A stretch of DNA of 64,000 bases, from the NCBI RefSeq assembly GCF_003284935.1, contig NZ_QMEV01000009.1:56808-120807 (forward strand). Reading direction: 5' to 3'. Positions 8,924-18,215 of the stretch are shown piece after piece; position 1 is the first letter of the stretch, and each line of letters begins with the position of its first letter. Origin of the DNA: Mycobacterium colombiense (GTDB lineage Bacteria > Actinomycetota > Actinomycetes > Mycobacteriales > Mycobacteriaceae). Position numbers and translations under genes: made by a program. The notes below the pieces were generated by a model. It worked only from the letters and a program-made list of their open reading frames with translations, did not search any database and was not told the DNA's origin.

Positions 8924-9817
8924 TCAGTCGTGCGCGCGCAGCCGCACCATCCGCGTCGTCGAGGTCTCGTCCAGCTCGACGAGGTCGGACCGGGATCGCA
9001 GGAAGTCGCTGAACGAGCGGAATCCCAGGGACCTTTCGCTGAACGACGGGTCCATCCGCTTCATCTGAGCCTTCACCGCGGAATTGTGCAGCCAGTCGAC
9101 GTCGTCCTTCTCCAAGCCGATCCGCAGGGCGCGCGTGAGCAGCGCGGTGGCGGCGGCCTGCGGATCGGGCTGCTCCTCGGGCTCGTCGGGCTCCTCGCGT
9201 CTGGCCGCCTTGCCGCGGCCGGCCGCTTTCTTCGGCTTGGCCGCCTCCGCGTCGGCGGGCGCGGGCACCGGCACGCCGGGCAGCGCGTCGTAGATGACGA
9301 ACTCGTCGCAGGCCGCCGCCAGCGCCCGGCTCGACGCGCCGGCCACCCCGATGCCCACCACGTACCGGCCGAGCCTCTTGCAGCGCTGGGCCAACGGGAT
9401 GTAGTCGGAGTCCCCGGCCACGATCACCACGTGGGTCAGGTCGGGCAGCCGGAACATGTCCTCGACGGCGTCGACCGCCAAGCGGATGTCCGCGCCGTTC
9501 TTGCCGTACGCCGCCGCCGGGAACAACTGCACCAGGTCGACGGCGCGGCCCACCAACTGTCCGCGATACCCGGCGTTGATATCGGCCGACCAGTCCGCGT
9601 AGGCCCGCGTGAGCACCAGGGTGCCGAAGGACGACGCGAAGTCGAGGATCGCGCCGACGTCGACCGTCGCCCGGTCCAGCCGCTCGGGCTGCTGCTCGAG
9701 GCCCTTGGCCTTGTCCCGTTGGAACGAATTCCGCCCGTGAATCTGGTCATATCGGGAGATCACGACGTTGTCGAAGTCGAGGTAGACGGCGACGCGGGTC
9801 GCAACCGGTTCGGTCAT
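8924..9817 (-). CDS. NYN-domain (PIN-like) putative ribonuclease
   Basis: The N-terminal domain of this 297-residue protein is a NYN/LabA-type PIN-like nuclease fold. It has an early acidic strand (VAVYLDFDNVVISRY), a middle acidic segment (GADIRLAVDAVEDM) and the strand VVIVAGDSDYIPLAQ; the Asp residues would bind catalytic metal. A charged linker rich in Ala, Glu, Pro and Lys follows at about residues 185-220. The C-terminal 75 residues, ending in SLGFRSFSDFLRSRSDLVEL, resemble an OST-HTH/LOTUS RNA-binding domain. Together this points to an RNA-processing enzyme. The start at 9817 versus 9829 is uncertain. Confidence 0.8.
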   Translation of the reverse strand: MTEPVATRVAVYLDFDNVVISRYDQIHGRNSFQRDKAKGLEQQPERLDRATVDVGAILDFASSFGTLVLTRAYADWSADINAGYRGQLVGRAVDLVQLFPAAAYGKNGADIRLAVDAVEDMFRLPDLTHVVIVAGDSDYIPLAQRCKRLGRYVVGIGVAGASSRALAAACDEFVIYDALPGVPVPAPADAEAAKPKKAAGRGKAARREEPDEPEEQPDPQAAATALLTRALRIGLEKDDVDWLHNSAVKAQMKRMDPSFSERSLGFRSFSDFLRSRSDLVELDETSTTRMVRLRAHD

Positions 9818-9864
9818 GCCCTCGATCATTGCCGAGCAGGGCCAAAGCGGGTACCCAGACCCAC

Positions 9865-10743
9865 ATGACTGAGGTGAAGGTTCTCGAACTACACGGCGAT
9901 CGCATCGCGTACCGCGACGAGGGGGAGGGCGAGGCGCTGCTGCTCATCCATGGCATGGCGGGCAGCGCGGAAACCTGGCGGTCGGTGATACCGCCGCTGT
10001 CGAAGAAGTTCCGGGTCATCGCCCCGGACCTGCTCGGCCACGGCGAGTCGGCGAAGCCCCGCACGGACTATTCGCTGGGCGCATTCGCGGTCTGGCTGCG
10101 TGACTTCCTCGACGAGCTCGGCGTCAGCCAGGCGACCATCGTCGGTCACTCGCTCGGCGGTGGGGTGGCAATGCAGTTCGTGTATCAGCATCCCGACTAC
10201 GCCAAACGGTTGATCCTGATCAGCAGCGGCGGGCTGGGCCCGGACGTCGGATGGGTGCTGCGGCTGCTCTCGGCACCCGGCGCGGAGCTGGTCTTGCCGA
10301 TCATCGCGCCGCCACCCGTCCTGTCCGTCGGCAACACGCTGCGGTCCTGGCTCCGCAGCGCCGGCATCCAGTCGCCGCGCGGCGCCGAGCTGTGGAGCGC
10401 CTACTCGTCGCTGTCGGATGGCGAGACACGCCAGTCGTTCCTGAAGACGCTGCGATCGGTCGTCGATTACCGGGGACAGGCCGTCAGCGCGCTCAACCGG
10501 TTGCGGCTGCGCGAGGAGTTGCCGGTGATGGCGATCTGGGGCGAGCGCGACGGCATCATTCCCGTCGCCCACGCGTACGCCGCGCACGAGGCGCGCGCGG
10601 ACGCCAGGCTCGAGGTGTTGCCCGATGTCGGCCACTTCGCGCAGGTGGAGGCGCCCAATCGGGTGGTTGAGCTGATCGAGGACTTCATCGCCACCGGGGA
10701 GCCCCGGGATAGCGAAACGGAGCAGCCTTTCCAGCCGAGCTAG
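9865..10743 (+). CDS. Alpha/beta-hydrolase
   Basis: This 292-residue alpha/beta-hydrolase has an oxyanion-loop motif (LLLIHGMAGSAETW), the nucleophile elbow GHSLGGG, an acidic residue in WGERDGIIP and a catalytic His in DVGHFAQVEAP. The segment FRVIAPDLLGHGESAKP is typical of esterase and haloalkane-dehalogenase-like members. No signal peptide is present. The substrate is unknown. The ATG at 9865 is preferred over 9829 because the conserved fold begins just after it. It is divergent from the NYN gene and convergent with the FUSC-type gene, 14 bp from the end of the latter. Confidence 0.88.
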   Translation: MTEVKVLELHGDRIAYRDEGEGEALLLIHGMAGSAETWRSVIPPLSKKFRVIAPDLLGHGESAKPRTDYSLGAFAVWLRDFLDELGVSQATIVGHSLGGGVAMQFVYQHPDYAKRLILISSGGLGPDVGWVLRLLSAPGAELVLPIIAPPPVLSVGNTLRSWLRSAGIQSPRGAELWSAYSSLSDGETRQSFLKTLRSVVDYRGQAVSALNRLRLREELPVMAIWGERDGIIPVAHAYAAHEARADARLEVLPDVGHFAQVEAPNRVVELIEDFIATGEPRDSETEQPFQPS

Positions 10744-10757
10744 CCGCCCGTCCCGGA

Positions 10758-13037
10758 TCAGCGTGACGCGGGGCTGGCGGTCTTGACGCTTTCGCGCCCA
10801 CCGAGATTGGTGGCTGCGGTGATAATGGCGCGCTCGATCTGGCGCAGGGCGTGCACGGCGGTGAGGAATCGCCGGGTGTCGGGGTCCATGGCGGTGCGGC
10901 CGTCGCCGTCCTGTTGCCGGGCCACCGTCTCGGCGGCGTCGAGTTCGTCGGCGGCCGAGACCAGCGTCGGGGCGTGGCCCCCGTCGATGGCTTCCTGCAA
11001 CGCTTCGATGTTGCGCCGCGTCTGGTCGGCGGCCGCCGAAAAGACTTGCGCCAGTTCCGAGGCGAGCGCGGGTGACCCGAGCGGACCCTGATACTGCTCG
11101 GCGCTGCGCGCCAGGCTTCGGCCGTAGCGGTCGCAGGCGGTGAAGATCCGCAGCGCGCGGCGGATGCTGCGCCGGCCGGCCAGCCCGGCGACGCCGGCCA
11201 GCAACGGCTTGGCGGTCACCCGGAACTGCTGCAGGTCCCGGCCGACCTGACGCGCCTGCTCCGAAGGGCCGGCGCTTCCCGCCTCGCCGAACATCGTCGC
11301 GGCCGAGACCTCGATCAGGGCCGCTAGGCTCGTCAAGAAGGCCCGGGTGTCGACCCGTATCGCCGTTCTGGTGTTGGTCGGCAGCACCACGACGGCCACG
11401 GTCGCCCCGATGACGGCACCGATCGCGGTTTCTTCGATGCGCAGCATCAGCACGCCGAACGAGAATTGACCGAGCAGGCCGTACAGCAGCGCGAGCATCG
11501 TGGTGATCCAGAACGTCATCAAGCTGTACGTGACCGTCATGAAGTAGAAGGCGCAGAACAAGCACACGAAGATGCCGGCCAGCGCGGCGGTCTTGTGCCC
11601 GGTCAGCAACGTGGCCACCAGCACGCCGCAGGGCACGCCGAGCAGCGTCCCGATCAGGCGTTGCCAGCCCTTGGTCAAGGTTTCGCCCCAGGAGTTGGTG
11701 CCGGCGAAGATGACGAACGCGGCGATCACCGCCCAATACCAGCGCGCGGGCGACACCAGCTCGCCGACGACGATGGCCAGCGACGCGGCGATACAGACCT
11801 GGATGGCTTGCCGGGTGGTCGGCGGCAGCCCGGTGGGCTGTTCTTCCTCGCCGGCGTCATCGGCGGCGTCGCTCTCCGCCGCGGGGGAGGCGTCGGCGTC
11901 ATCGAGGGGGCGCCCGGTGGTCGCGCGGTCGACGATCGCCCGCACGTCGGAAGTCGCTGTGGCGGCGTTGATTATCGCCAGGGCCAGGCGCCGCACGGCC
12001 GTGTTGCCCGCGTCGTCCGGGTCCGAGGCGGGGTCGCACTGCTCGTCCAGCAGCCGCTGCGCCTGGTCGGCGGCGCGGCGCAACCCGTCGGGTTCGGGAA
12101 GCCGGATCGCTCGCGCCAGTTGGGCCAGCGCGTCGTCCAGCGCGGCCCGGGTGGGGGCGGGGATCGAGTCCGGGGCCTCGCAGACAAGCACGGCGGCCCG
12201 CCGACCGGCGGTGGCGACCCACTCGATGGCCAGCTCGGCATCGAGCAGCCAGGGGGCCAGTTGCTCGGCGGTGACGCCGGGCCACAGCGTGGCGGGGTCG
12301 GCCTTGTCCTCGATCTGGCTCTGCACCAACAGGGCGGTCTCGTTGAGCCGGATGGTGCGGGCCCGCATGCGGCGGCGCCGCCGTTCGTCGAGGCGGCCGG
12401 TCCGCACCGCTTCGGCCGTGGTGTCGATGACGATCGCCATCCGGGCGCGCAGGGCCCGCACGGTGTCGCGCAGCACCCGCTCGGGTCGATCGGGCATCAC
12501 ATAGGCGCTCATCACGAACGTGCACACCGTGCCCACCGCGACCGCCCCGATCATCCAGGGCAGCTCAGCGAGGCGCGCCCGCAGATACAGCGTGAAGAAG
12601 TAGGACATGAACGCGACCATGCCCAGCGCCCTGCCCCGCGCCCCGAAGCGCCGGATGTATGCCGCGGTGAAGACCACGATCACGAAGACGACGTCGCTGG
12701 CCACCACGTGCGGTGCCAGCACCGCGGCGGCGGTGATGGACACCGCGGCCGGCAAGGGCAACAGCGCCATGGTGATTCGCTGCTGGCGCGGGTCGGGTTC
12801 GTTGACGGAGCGCGACGCGACCATGGTGATGACGACGCCCAGCAGGGCGACGGTCAGGGGTTGTCCCGTCGCCCTGGTCAGAATGAAGAGCGCCAGCAAC
12901 GACAGGCCGAGCGCGGCCGTCGTCCGAGTCGCCATGCGCAACCGAAGCAGGCCAGGGTCGGAGCCGATCACCCAATTGCGGGCGCGTTCGTACAGAACAG
13001 TTATTCCGCTGACCCCTCTCGTGCGCTTACCCCCCAT
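10758..13037 (-). CDS. FUSC-family integral membrane protein, putative exporter
   Basis: The 759-residue protein has two copies of the fusaric-acid-resistance (FUSC) layout: about six hydrophobic segments at residues 30-175, a soluble helical region, a second set of membrane segments at about 400-540, and a soluble C-terminal helical domain. The second hydrophobic set contains the FUSC-type segment YWAVIAAFVIFAGTNSWGETL. Relatives are proposed to export aromatic acids or other small amphiphiles, but the substrate here is unknown. The start at 13037 leaves 45 bp to the divergent galT; the upstream ATG at 13151 would read through the galT start and is rejected. Confidence 0.85.
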   Translation of the reverse strand: MGGKRTRGVSGITVLYERARNWVIGSDPGLLRLRMATRTTAALGLSLLALFILTRATGQPLTVALLGVVITMVASRSVNEPDPRQQRITMALLPLPAAVSITAAAVLAPHVVASDVVFVIVVFTAAYIRRFGARGRALGMVAFMSYFFTLYLRARLAELPWMIGAVAVGTVCTFVMSAYVMPDRPERVLRDTVRALRARMAIVIDTTAEAVRTGRLDERRRRRMRARTIRLNETALLVQSQIEDKADPATLWPGVTAEQLAPWLLDAELAIEWVATAGRRAAVLVCEAPDSIPAPTRAALDDALAQLARAIRLPEPDGLRRAADQAQRLLDEQCDPASDPDDAGNTAVRRLALAIINAATATSDVRAIVDRATTGRPLDDADASPAAESDAADDAGEEEQPTGLPPTTRQAIQVCIAASLAIVVGELVSPARWYWAVIAAFVIFAGTNSWGETLTKGWQRLIGTLLGVPCGVLVATLLTGHKTAALAGIFVCLFCAFYFMTVTYSLMTFWITTMLALLYGLLGQFSFGVLMLRIEETAIGAVIGATVAVVVLPTNTRTAIRVDTRAFLTSLAALIEVSAATMFGEAGSAGPSEQARQVGRDLQQFRVTAKPLLAGVAGLAGRRSIRRALRIFTACDRYGRSLARSAEQYQGPLGSPALASELAQVFSAAADQTRRNIEALQEAIDGGHAPTLVSAADELDAAETVARQQDGDGRTAMDPDTRRFLTAVHALRQIERAIITAATNLGGRESVKTASPASR

Positions 13038-13082
13038 GGTTACCCGAACCGCGCCGCGGCGACCAAAGTAGTCTTCGACATC

Positions 13083-14180
13083 GTGACCGAGCCGACGCGC
13101 GCGAAGCTGGCCGACGGTCGTGAGCTGCTGTTCTTCGCGTTGCCGGGGCATCGGCCGGCGCCGGTCGAAGACCGCAGGCCGCTGCCGGCGCGCGCCCCCG
13201 AGCAGTCGCAGTTGCGGTTCGACCGGACCACCGGGCAGTGGGTGATCATCGCGGCGTTGCGCCAGGACCGCACCTACAAGCCGCCGCGACAGGCGTGCCC
13301 GTTGTGCCCGGGCCCGACCGGGCTGACCAGTGAGGTGCCCGCACCCGACTACGACGTCGTCGTCTTCGAGAACCGATTCCCCAGCCTGTCCGGAGCGCTG
13401 CCGTCGTCGCCGGCCTCACCGCCCGTGCCCGGCGATGACGGGTTTGCGGCCGCGCCCGGGCACGGCCGCTGCGAAGTGATCTGTTTTTCCGCCGATCACA
13501 CCGGATCCGTCGCCCAGCTCGAGCCGGCGCACGCGCGGCTGGTCGTCGAGGCGTGGCGGCATCGCACCGCCGACCTGATGGCCAGGCCGGGCATCGAGCA
13601 GGTGTTCTGCTTCGAGAACCGCGGCGAGGAGATCGGGGTGACGTTGACCCACCCGCACGGTCAGATCTACGGCTACCCCTATCTGACGCCGCGCACCGCC
13701 GCCATGCTGGAGCAGGCGCGTGCGTATCGAAAGCGGCACGGCGGCAACCTGTTCGGTGACCTGCTGGCCCGTGAGGTCGCCGACGGCAGCCGCGTCGTCG
13801 CGGGCAACGAGCTGTTCACCGCGTTCGTGCCGTTCGCGGCGCGCTGGCCGGTGGAGGTGCACATCTACCCGAACCGGTTCGTGCGCAACCTGACCGAACT
13901 CGGCGAGGACGAATCCGACGCGTTCGTCGATGTGTACCTCGACGTGCTCAAGCGTTTCGACCGGCTGTATTCCGCGCCGCTGCCCTACATTTCGGCGCTG
14001 CACCAGTACGCCGACACCGCGGCCCAGGCCGAGGGTTATTTCCACGTCGAGCTGATGTCCATCCGGCGCAGCGCCACCAAGCTCAAGTACCTGGCGGCCT
14101 CCGAATCGGCGATGGACGCCTTCATCGGTGACGTCACGCCGGAAAGCGTGGCCGGGCTGTTGCGGGACCTCGCGCAATGA
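13083..14180 (+). CDS. galT: Galactose-1-phosphate uridylyltransferase
   Basis: GalT swaps UMP between UDP-glucose and galactose-1-phosphate in the Leloir pathway. This 365-residue protein carries the active-site [11 protein letters not shown] motif, with its nucleophilic histidine, and a metal-binding CPLCPGP segment near the N-terminus. The GTG at 13083 gives the normal length. The frame is intact from end to end. As I recall, galT is annotated as two pieces in M. tuberculosis H37Rv, so an unbroken gene is worth noting. The end overlaps the galK start by 4 bp (ATGA), so the two are translationally coupled. Confidence 0.95.
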   Translation: MTEPTRAKLADGRELLFFALPGHRPAPVEDRRPLPARAPEQSQLRFDRTTGQWVIIAALRQDRTYKPPRQACPLCPGPTGLTSEVPAPDYDVVVFENRFPSLSGALPSSPASPPVPGDDGFAAAPGHGRCEVICFSADHTGSVAQLEPAHARLVVEAWRHRTADLMARPGIEQVFCFENRGEEIGVTLTHPHGQIYGYPYLTPRTAAMLEQARAYRKRHGGNLFGDLLAREVADGSRVVAGNELFTAFVPFAARWPVEVHIYPNRFVRNLTELGEDESDAFVDVYLDVLKRFDRLYSAPLPYISALHQYADTAAQAEGYFHVELMSIRRSATKLKYLAASESAMDAFIGDVTPESVAGLLRDLAQ

Positions 14181-15271
14181 CCGCGCCGATCCGCTACGCC
14201 GCCCCGGGGCGGATCAACCTGATCGGCGAACACACCGACTACAACCTGGGTTTCGCGTTGCCCATCGCGCTACCGCAGCGCACCGTGGCGACGTTCGCCC
14301 CCGCCGACGACGACGCCATCACCGTTGTCAGCGACCGCGCCGATGCTCCGGTGCGCGTTCGGATCGGCACCGTTCCCGGCGAGGTGGCCGGTTGGGCGGC
14401 CTACGTGGCCGGGGTGATCTGGGCGCTGCGCCAGGGCGGCCACCCGGTGCCCGGCGGCACCATGTCGATCACCAGCGACGTGCAGATGGGCTCCGGCCTG
14501 TCGTCGTCGGCGGCGCTGGAATGCGCGGCGCTGGGTGCGATCGCGTCGGCCGCGGATGTTCGCATCGACGCCAAGGACCAGGCGCGGCTGGCCCAGCGCG
14601 CCGAAAACGAATACGTCGGCGCGCCAACGGGTTTGCTCGACCAGCTTGCCGCCCTGTTCGGCCGCGAGGCCACCGCGGTGCTGATCGACTTCGCCGACCT
14701 CGCGATCACGCCCGTCGTTTTCGACCCGGCCGCCGCGGGTGTTGCGTTGTTGCTGATCGATTCCCGGGAACGTCACAGCCACGCCGGCGGCGACTACGCG
14801 GCGCGGCGCGCGTCGTGCGAGCGGGCTTCGGCCGACCTGTCGGCGTCGTCGCTGCGCGAGGTCGCCGATCGTGGGCCCGCCGACCTGACGGCGGTGCGCG
14901 ACCCGGTCGACGCCCGCCGCGCCCGCCACGTGCTCACCGAAAACCAGAGGGTGATCGATTGCGTTGCGGCGCTGCGCAATTCGGACTACCCCGCGGCGGG
15001 GCGGATCTTCACCGCCTCGCACGCCTCCATGCGCGACGACTTCGGGATCACCACCGAGCGCATCGACCTGATCGCCGACACCGCGGTGCGCGCGGGCGCG
15101 CTGGGGGCGCGGATGACCGGCGGCGGCTTCGGCGGCTGTGTGATCGCGCTGGTGCCAGTGGACCGTGCGGATGCGGTCGGCGCGGCGGTGCAGCGGGCCG
15201 CGGTCGACGCCGGATTCGAGCGGCCCGTCGTCACCCGAACCCGCGCGGCCGCGGGCGCGGGACCTGCGTGA
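14177..15271 (+). CDS. galK: Galactokinase
   Basis: The 364-residue GHMP kinase phosphorylates galactose at C1. Motif 1, with substrate residues, is [17 protein letters not shown]; the ATP loop is [10 protein letters not shown]; motif 3 is [11 protein letters not shown]. All are intact. It overlaps galT at its start and the next gene at its end (GTGA at 15268), forming a three-gene operon. No epimerase or galactose transporter gene is nearby, so those functions must be encoded elsewhere. Confidence 0.96.
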   Translation: MTAPIRYAAPGRINLIGEHTDYNLGFALPIALPQRTVATFAPADDDAITVVSDRADAPVRVRIGTVPGEVAGWAAYVAGVIWALRQGGHPVPGGTMSITSDVQMGSGLSSSAALECAALGAIASAADVRIDAKDQARLAQRAENEYVGAPTGLLDQLAALFGREATAVLIDFADLAITPVVFDPAAAGVALLLIDSRERHSHAGGDYAARRASCERASADLSASSLREVADRGPADLTAVRDPVDARRARHVLTENQRVIDCVAALRNSDYPAAGRIFTASHASMRDDFGITTERIDLIADTAVRAGALGARMTGGGFGGCVIALVPVDRADAVGAAVQRAAVDAGFERPVVTRTRAAAGAGPA

Positions 15272-16023
15272 GCGAGCCGACCGGCTACGTCGAAGTTCGG
15301 GCATACGCCGAACTCAACGACTTTGTCGCGGCGCCGTTGCGCGGGCACACCGTGCGCCGCCCCTTCAAACCCCACCAGAGCGTCAAAGACGTGTTGGAGG
15401 CGATGGGGATTCCGCACACCGAGGTCGACCTCATCCTGGTGAACGATGTCGCGCGAGGGTTCGATTACCGCCCGGCCTTCGGTGACCGCATCGCCGCCTA
15501 TCCGGTGTTCGAGGCGCTCGACATCGGCCCCACCGGCAGGCTTCGGCCCGTGCCGTTGCGCGACCCGCGCTTTGTCGTCGACGTGAACCTCGGCCGGCTC
15601 GCGTGGCTGCTGCGGCTGTTCGGGTTCGACGTGTGGTGGTCGAACGATGCCGATGACCAGACGCTGGCCGAGATCGGCGGCGCGCAGCGGCGCATCCTGC
15701 TGACCCGCGACCGCGGGCTGTTGAAGCGCCGCGCCGTCACCCACGGGCTGTTTGTTCGCCCCGACGACCCGGAGGAGCAGGCGGTCGCCGTCATCCGCCG
15801 GCTCGATTTGCAGCGACGGCTGGCGCCGCTGAGCCGGTGTGTGCGCTGCAACGGGCTGTTGACCCCGGTCGCCAAGGGGGACGTCATCGATCAGCTGCAG
15901 CCGCTGACCCGCGAGCACTACGACGACTTCAGTCGGTGCGCGCAATGCGGCTGGATCTACTGGCCCGGGTCGCACCACGCGAAGCTGGTCGACCTCGTCG
16001 AACGACTGCGGCGGCGGATCTGA
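15268..16023 (+). CDS. Mut7-C RNase-fold protein with ubiquitin-like N-terminus
   Basis: The 251-residue protein has a ubiquitin-like/MoaD-like N-terminal domain (about residues 1-90). A Mut7-C PIN-fold domain follows, with the acidic strand [20 protein letters not shown] and the segment [15 protein letters not shown]-terminal zinc ribbon is indicated by CVRC and CAQC about 40 residues apart. The domain set suggests an RNA-degrading or RNA-binding enzyme; activity is inferred. It resembles Mtb Rv0579 in length and place, as recalled. The GTG start lies inside the galK stop, so it is coupled to the galactose operon without an obvious metabolic link. Confidence 0.85.
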   Translation: MSEPTGYVEVRAYAELNDFVAAPLRGHTVRRPFKPHQSVKDVLEAMGIPHTEVDLILVNDVARGFDYRPAFGDRIAAYPVFEALDIGPTGRLRPVPLRDPRFVVDVNLGRLAWLLRLFGFDVWWSNDADDQTLAEIGGAQRRILLTRDRGLLKRRAVTHGLFVRPDDPEEQAVAVIRRLDLQRRLAPLSRCVRCNGLLTPVAKGDVIDQLQPLTREHYDDFSRCAQCGWIYWPGSHHAKLVDLVERLRRRI

Positions 16024-16050
16024 ACGCCAAACTTACTCGCCCGGCAATTT

Positions 16051-16087
16051 TTACATTCCGGGCATGACCACTGGTCAGAAAATGTAA
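16051..16087. promoter_or_regulatory. Nested inverted repeats downstream of the Mut7-C gene
   Basis: TTACATT at 16051-16057 pairs with AATGTAA at 16081-16087. Between them lies a second perfect palindrome, TGACCA-C-TGGTCA, at 16065-16077. Two concentric dyads in 37 bp suggest a DNA operator for a dimeric regulator, or an RNA stem at the end of the gal operon. No T-run follows. Confidence 0.4.
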
Positions 16088-16147
16088 CCTAACCGCCATG
16101 TGGGTATCCCACTCCTGCATGTCCAGTACCGGTTTTCCCGCCCGGGC

Positions 16148-16174
16148 GGTAGCGATCCAGCAGCGATCGCTACC
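16148..16174 (+). promoter_or_regulatory. 10-bp stem-loop in the leader of the PAS-ANTAR gene
   Basis: GGTAGCGATC and GATCGCTACC flank a 7-base loop, ending 33 bases before the start codon. A second small hairpin (GTGGG-TAT-CCCAC) lies upstream at 16100-16112. ANTAR proteins bind paired RNA hairpins with six-base loops; this loop has seven bases, so the match is imperfect. A DNA operator is the alternative. Confidence 0.4.
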
Positions 16175-16207
16175 GAATTTTGGCGCCCACCACGCGAAAC
16201 GCCAGCC

Positions 16208-16894
16208 ATGGCTTGGAAACTAGACAGCCACGCCGCCGCGATCGAGCGCGGCCTGGCCGGTGCGACCCCGCAATGCGCGGGCTGGTTCCGCTTCTACTTC
16301 GAAGGCCACCGCTGGGAGTGGTCCGACCAGGTCCAGCGCATGCACGGGTACCAACCCGGCACCGTGACACCCACCACGGAACTGGTGCTGTCGCACAAGC
16401 ATCCGGCCGACCGTCCCCAGGTGACCGACTGCATCAACGCGATGATCAGGCGCCGTCAGGCATTCAGCACGCGGCATCGCATCGTGGACACCGCCGGCAT
16501 GATCCACCACGTCCTGGTGGCGGGCGACCCATTCTGCGATGACGACGGCACCGTCGTCGGAACGCACGGCTTCTATATCGAAATCACGCCGACACCCGCC
16601 CGCGGCCGCGAGGAATCCATCAGCGCGAAGGTCGCCGAAATCGTCGGGCGCCGCGGTGTGATCGAGCGGACCAAGGGCATGCTGATGCTGGTCTACGGCA
16701 TCGACGAAGACGCCGCGTTCAACATGCTCAAAACGCTGTCCCAGTCGGGAAACACGAAGCTCGGACTGCTCGCCCAACGGATCGCCGAGGACTTCTCGGC
16801 GCTGGGCAAAGAGGTCATCACCGCGCGCTCGCGATTCGACCAGCGCCTGCGAGGCGCGCACCTGCATGAGCCCGAGGGCGGCGACACCATCTGA
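16208..16894 (+). CDS. PAS-ANTAR sensor/RNA-binding regulator
   Basis: The 228-residue protein starts with a PAS-like sensor domain (about residues 20-130, with FRFYFEGHRWEWSDQVQRMHG and HHVLVAGDPFCDDDGTVVG). It ends with an ANTAR domain (about 150-205, with GVIERTKGMLMLVYGIDEDAAFNMLKTLS cut by helices). ANTAR domains bind nascent RNA and prevent termination, so this protein likely controls transcripts in response to a ligand of the PAS domain. No kinase or receiver domain is present. The ATG at 16208 follows a structured leader, which suggests self-control. Confidence 0.88.
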   Translation: MAWKLDSHAAAIERGLAGATPQCAGWFRFYFEGHRWEWSDQVQRMHGYQPGTVTPTTELVLSHKHPADRPQVTDCINAMIRRRQAFSTRHRIVDTAGMIHHVLVAGDPFCDDDGTVVGTHGFYIEITPTPARGREESISAKVAEIVGRRGVIERTKGMLMLVYGIDEDAAFNMLKTLSQSGNTKLGLLAQRIAEDFSALGKEVITARSRFDQRLRGAHLHEPEGGDTI

Positions 16895-16906
16895 GCGGGT
16901 GCGGTG

Positions 16907-17392
16907 CTATGGCGCCGGACTCAGCCGAACCGCACCCAGATGCAGCCGGTCGACCGCCTCGGCGAACTCGTCCCGGCTCGGTATGCGCTGGTCGCGGAAC
17001 TTCAATCCGATCATGCGTTGTGCGCGCTGGACGCCGTAGGACTCGGCGCAGCGCACCAACAGGTCGGACACGACGGCCCGGTCTCGGATGAGCTCGCCGC
17101 GCATCGCCGTCATCTTGCCGGCGTACACGACCTGGACGGGTCCACCGTCGCGGAAGTTCTGTTTCCACGGGTTGCCGGTCAGCGCGTAAAGCTCACCGTC
17201 AATCACATGGGCGCTCAACGGGATTGAATAGGCGCGTCCCGTCTTGCGTCCGGTGAAGCTCAGCACCATGAACTGGTTGCGGACCAGGCTGGCCAGCGGA
17301 CTGCGCAGCAAGAACCCCATCATCGGATTGACCAGACGCATCAGCGCCGACGGCGGGTGCCCGGCATCCACCGCATATGACTGCTCTGTCAT
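16907..17392 (-). CDS. Ddn-like F420-dependent nitroreductase-family protein
   Basis: This 161-residue protein belongs to the deazaflavin-dependent nitroreductase (DUF385/FDOR) family. The split beta-barrel core is visible in FMVLSFTGRKTGRAYSIPL, VIDGELYALTGNP and VQVVYAGKMTAMRGELI, which form the F420-binding face. Family members reduce quinones or nitro compounds with F420H2, often near the membrane. The exact substrate is unknown. It resembles Mtb Rv0580c in size and place, from memory. It converges with the PAS-ANTAR gene, 12 bp apart. Confidence 0.85.
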   Translation of the reverse strand: MTEQSYAVDAGHPPSALMRLVNPMMGFLLRSPLASLVRNQFMVLSFTGRKTGRAYSIPLSAHVIDGELYALTGNPWKQNFRDGGPVQVVYAGKMTAMRGELIRDRAVVSDLLVRCAESYGVQRAQRMIGLKFRDQRIPSRDEFAEAVDRLHLGAVRLSPAP

Positions 17393-17432
17393 GCGTTCAC
17401 CGTAGGGCCAACCCGGCCCCGCGGCGCCCGTT

Positions 17433-18110
17433 TCAGCCGGTGATGGTGGTCTGGTCGTCGATGATGCTGGTGGCGTCCATCAGCGGGCCCTGATCGCTTT
17501 CCAGCCCGTCGGCGTTGAGCTGCAGCACATAGACCGCGCCCTGACTGGGGATCACGACCGTTTTCTGCGCGATCACCCGGGTCTGGCCGCCCCGCTGGTA
17601 GGTGCCGCCCACCTGCCAGGCCTGGAAACCGCCGAGCGTGGACGCGGAGCCGTTGCCGCCGCCCTGGTATCCGGGCAGGTTCTGCACCTCGCCCGGGGCG
17701 TATTGGATGAGCTTCGCCGGATCGACATTGCCGCTCAGCTTGGAGAACAGCGCCGAAACCGTGGGCGGGTCGGCGGGATTGGCGGGCTGGCTCTGCACGA
17801 TGCCGCCATAGGAGGTGCCGGAATTCTGGTTGAGTTGCCAGCCGGCGGGCACCGGGAGGTCGACGTTCGGGCCGGGATCGCCGTGGTGCACGGGCGTCTC
17901 GGCGATGTTGTTGTCCTTGACGTAGTCGGCGATGGTGTACTTGGCCTTCGCCGCCGACGCCGCGCCGCTTTGCGACGACGTGGAGGTGGCCGACGACGTC
18001 GTCGTCGACGTGGACGTCGACGTTTTATCGCCGGATTTGTGGTCCTGGCCGCAACCGACGAGCGCCAAAGTCAGCGCCACGGAAATGGTTGCTAGTGGCA
18101 AATGTTTCAT
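17433..18110 (-). CDS. lpqN: Lipoprotein LpqN
   Basis: The 225-residue product has a short signal peptide ending in the lipobox LVGC (Cys at about residue 20). A Thr/Ser-rich linker follows (residues 28-55). The soluble domain is of the LpqN/LpqT type, with VDLPVPAGWQ near its start and a C-terminal ATSIIDDQTTI segment. Length, domain and position beside the GH92 gene match Mtb lpqN (Rv0583c). LpqN is an envelope lipoprotein; its molecular role is not fully settled. It is divergent from the GH92 gene, with a strong hairpin in between. Confidence 0.9.
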   Translation of the reverse strand: MKHLPLATISVALTLALVGCGQDHKSGDKTSTSTSTTTSSATSTSSQSGAASAAKAKYTIADYVKDNNIAETPVHHGDPGPNVDLPVPAGWQLNQNSGTSYGGIVQSQPANPADPPTVSALFSKLSGNVDPAKLIQYAPGEVQNLPGYQGGGNGSASTLGGFQAWQVGGTYQRGGQTRVIAQKTVVIPSQGAVYVLQLNADGLESDQGPLMDATSIIDDQTTITG

Positions 18111-18215
18111 CGATCCGATCTCCCAAGAATTGGGCCGGTACCAGCGCCAGCCGTGCTGGGCATGACACTAACGGAAAAACACAGTCGCTTTGCCGGTATC
18201 TTTTGGACTTTCTCG

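Noticed and set aside
11466..13082. Extension of the galT frame far upstream over the FUSC-type gene
   Set aside because: GalT begins at the GTG at 13083, which gives the normal length. The upstream part is the antisense of the membrane protein gene.
13038..13151. Upstream start for the FUSC-type protein
   Set aside because: It would run across the galT start and add 38 residues with no membrane or family character; the ATG at 13037 fits better.
16065..16077. Reading the TGACCA-C-TGGTCA palindrome as a phage attachment site
   Set aside because: No integrase, tRNA end or direct repeat lies nearby.
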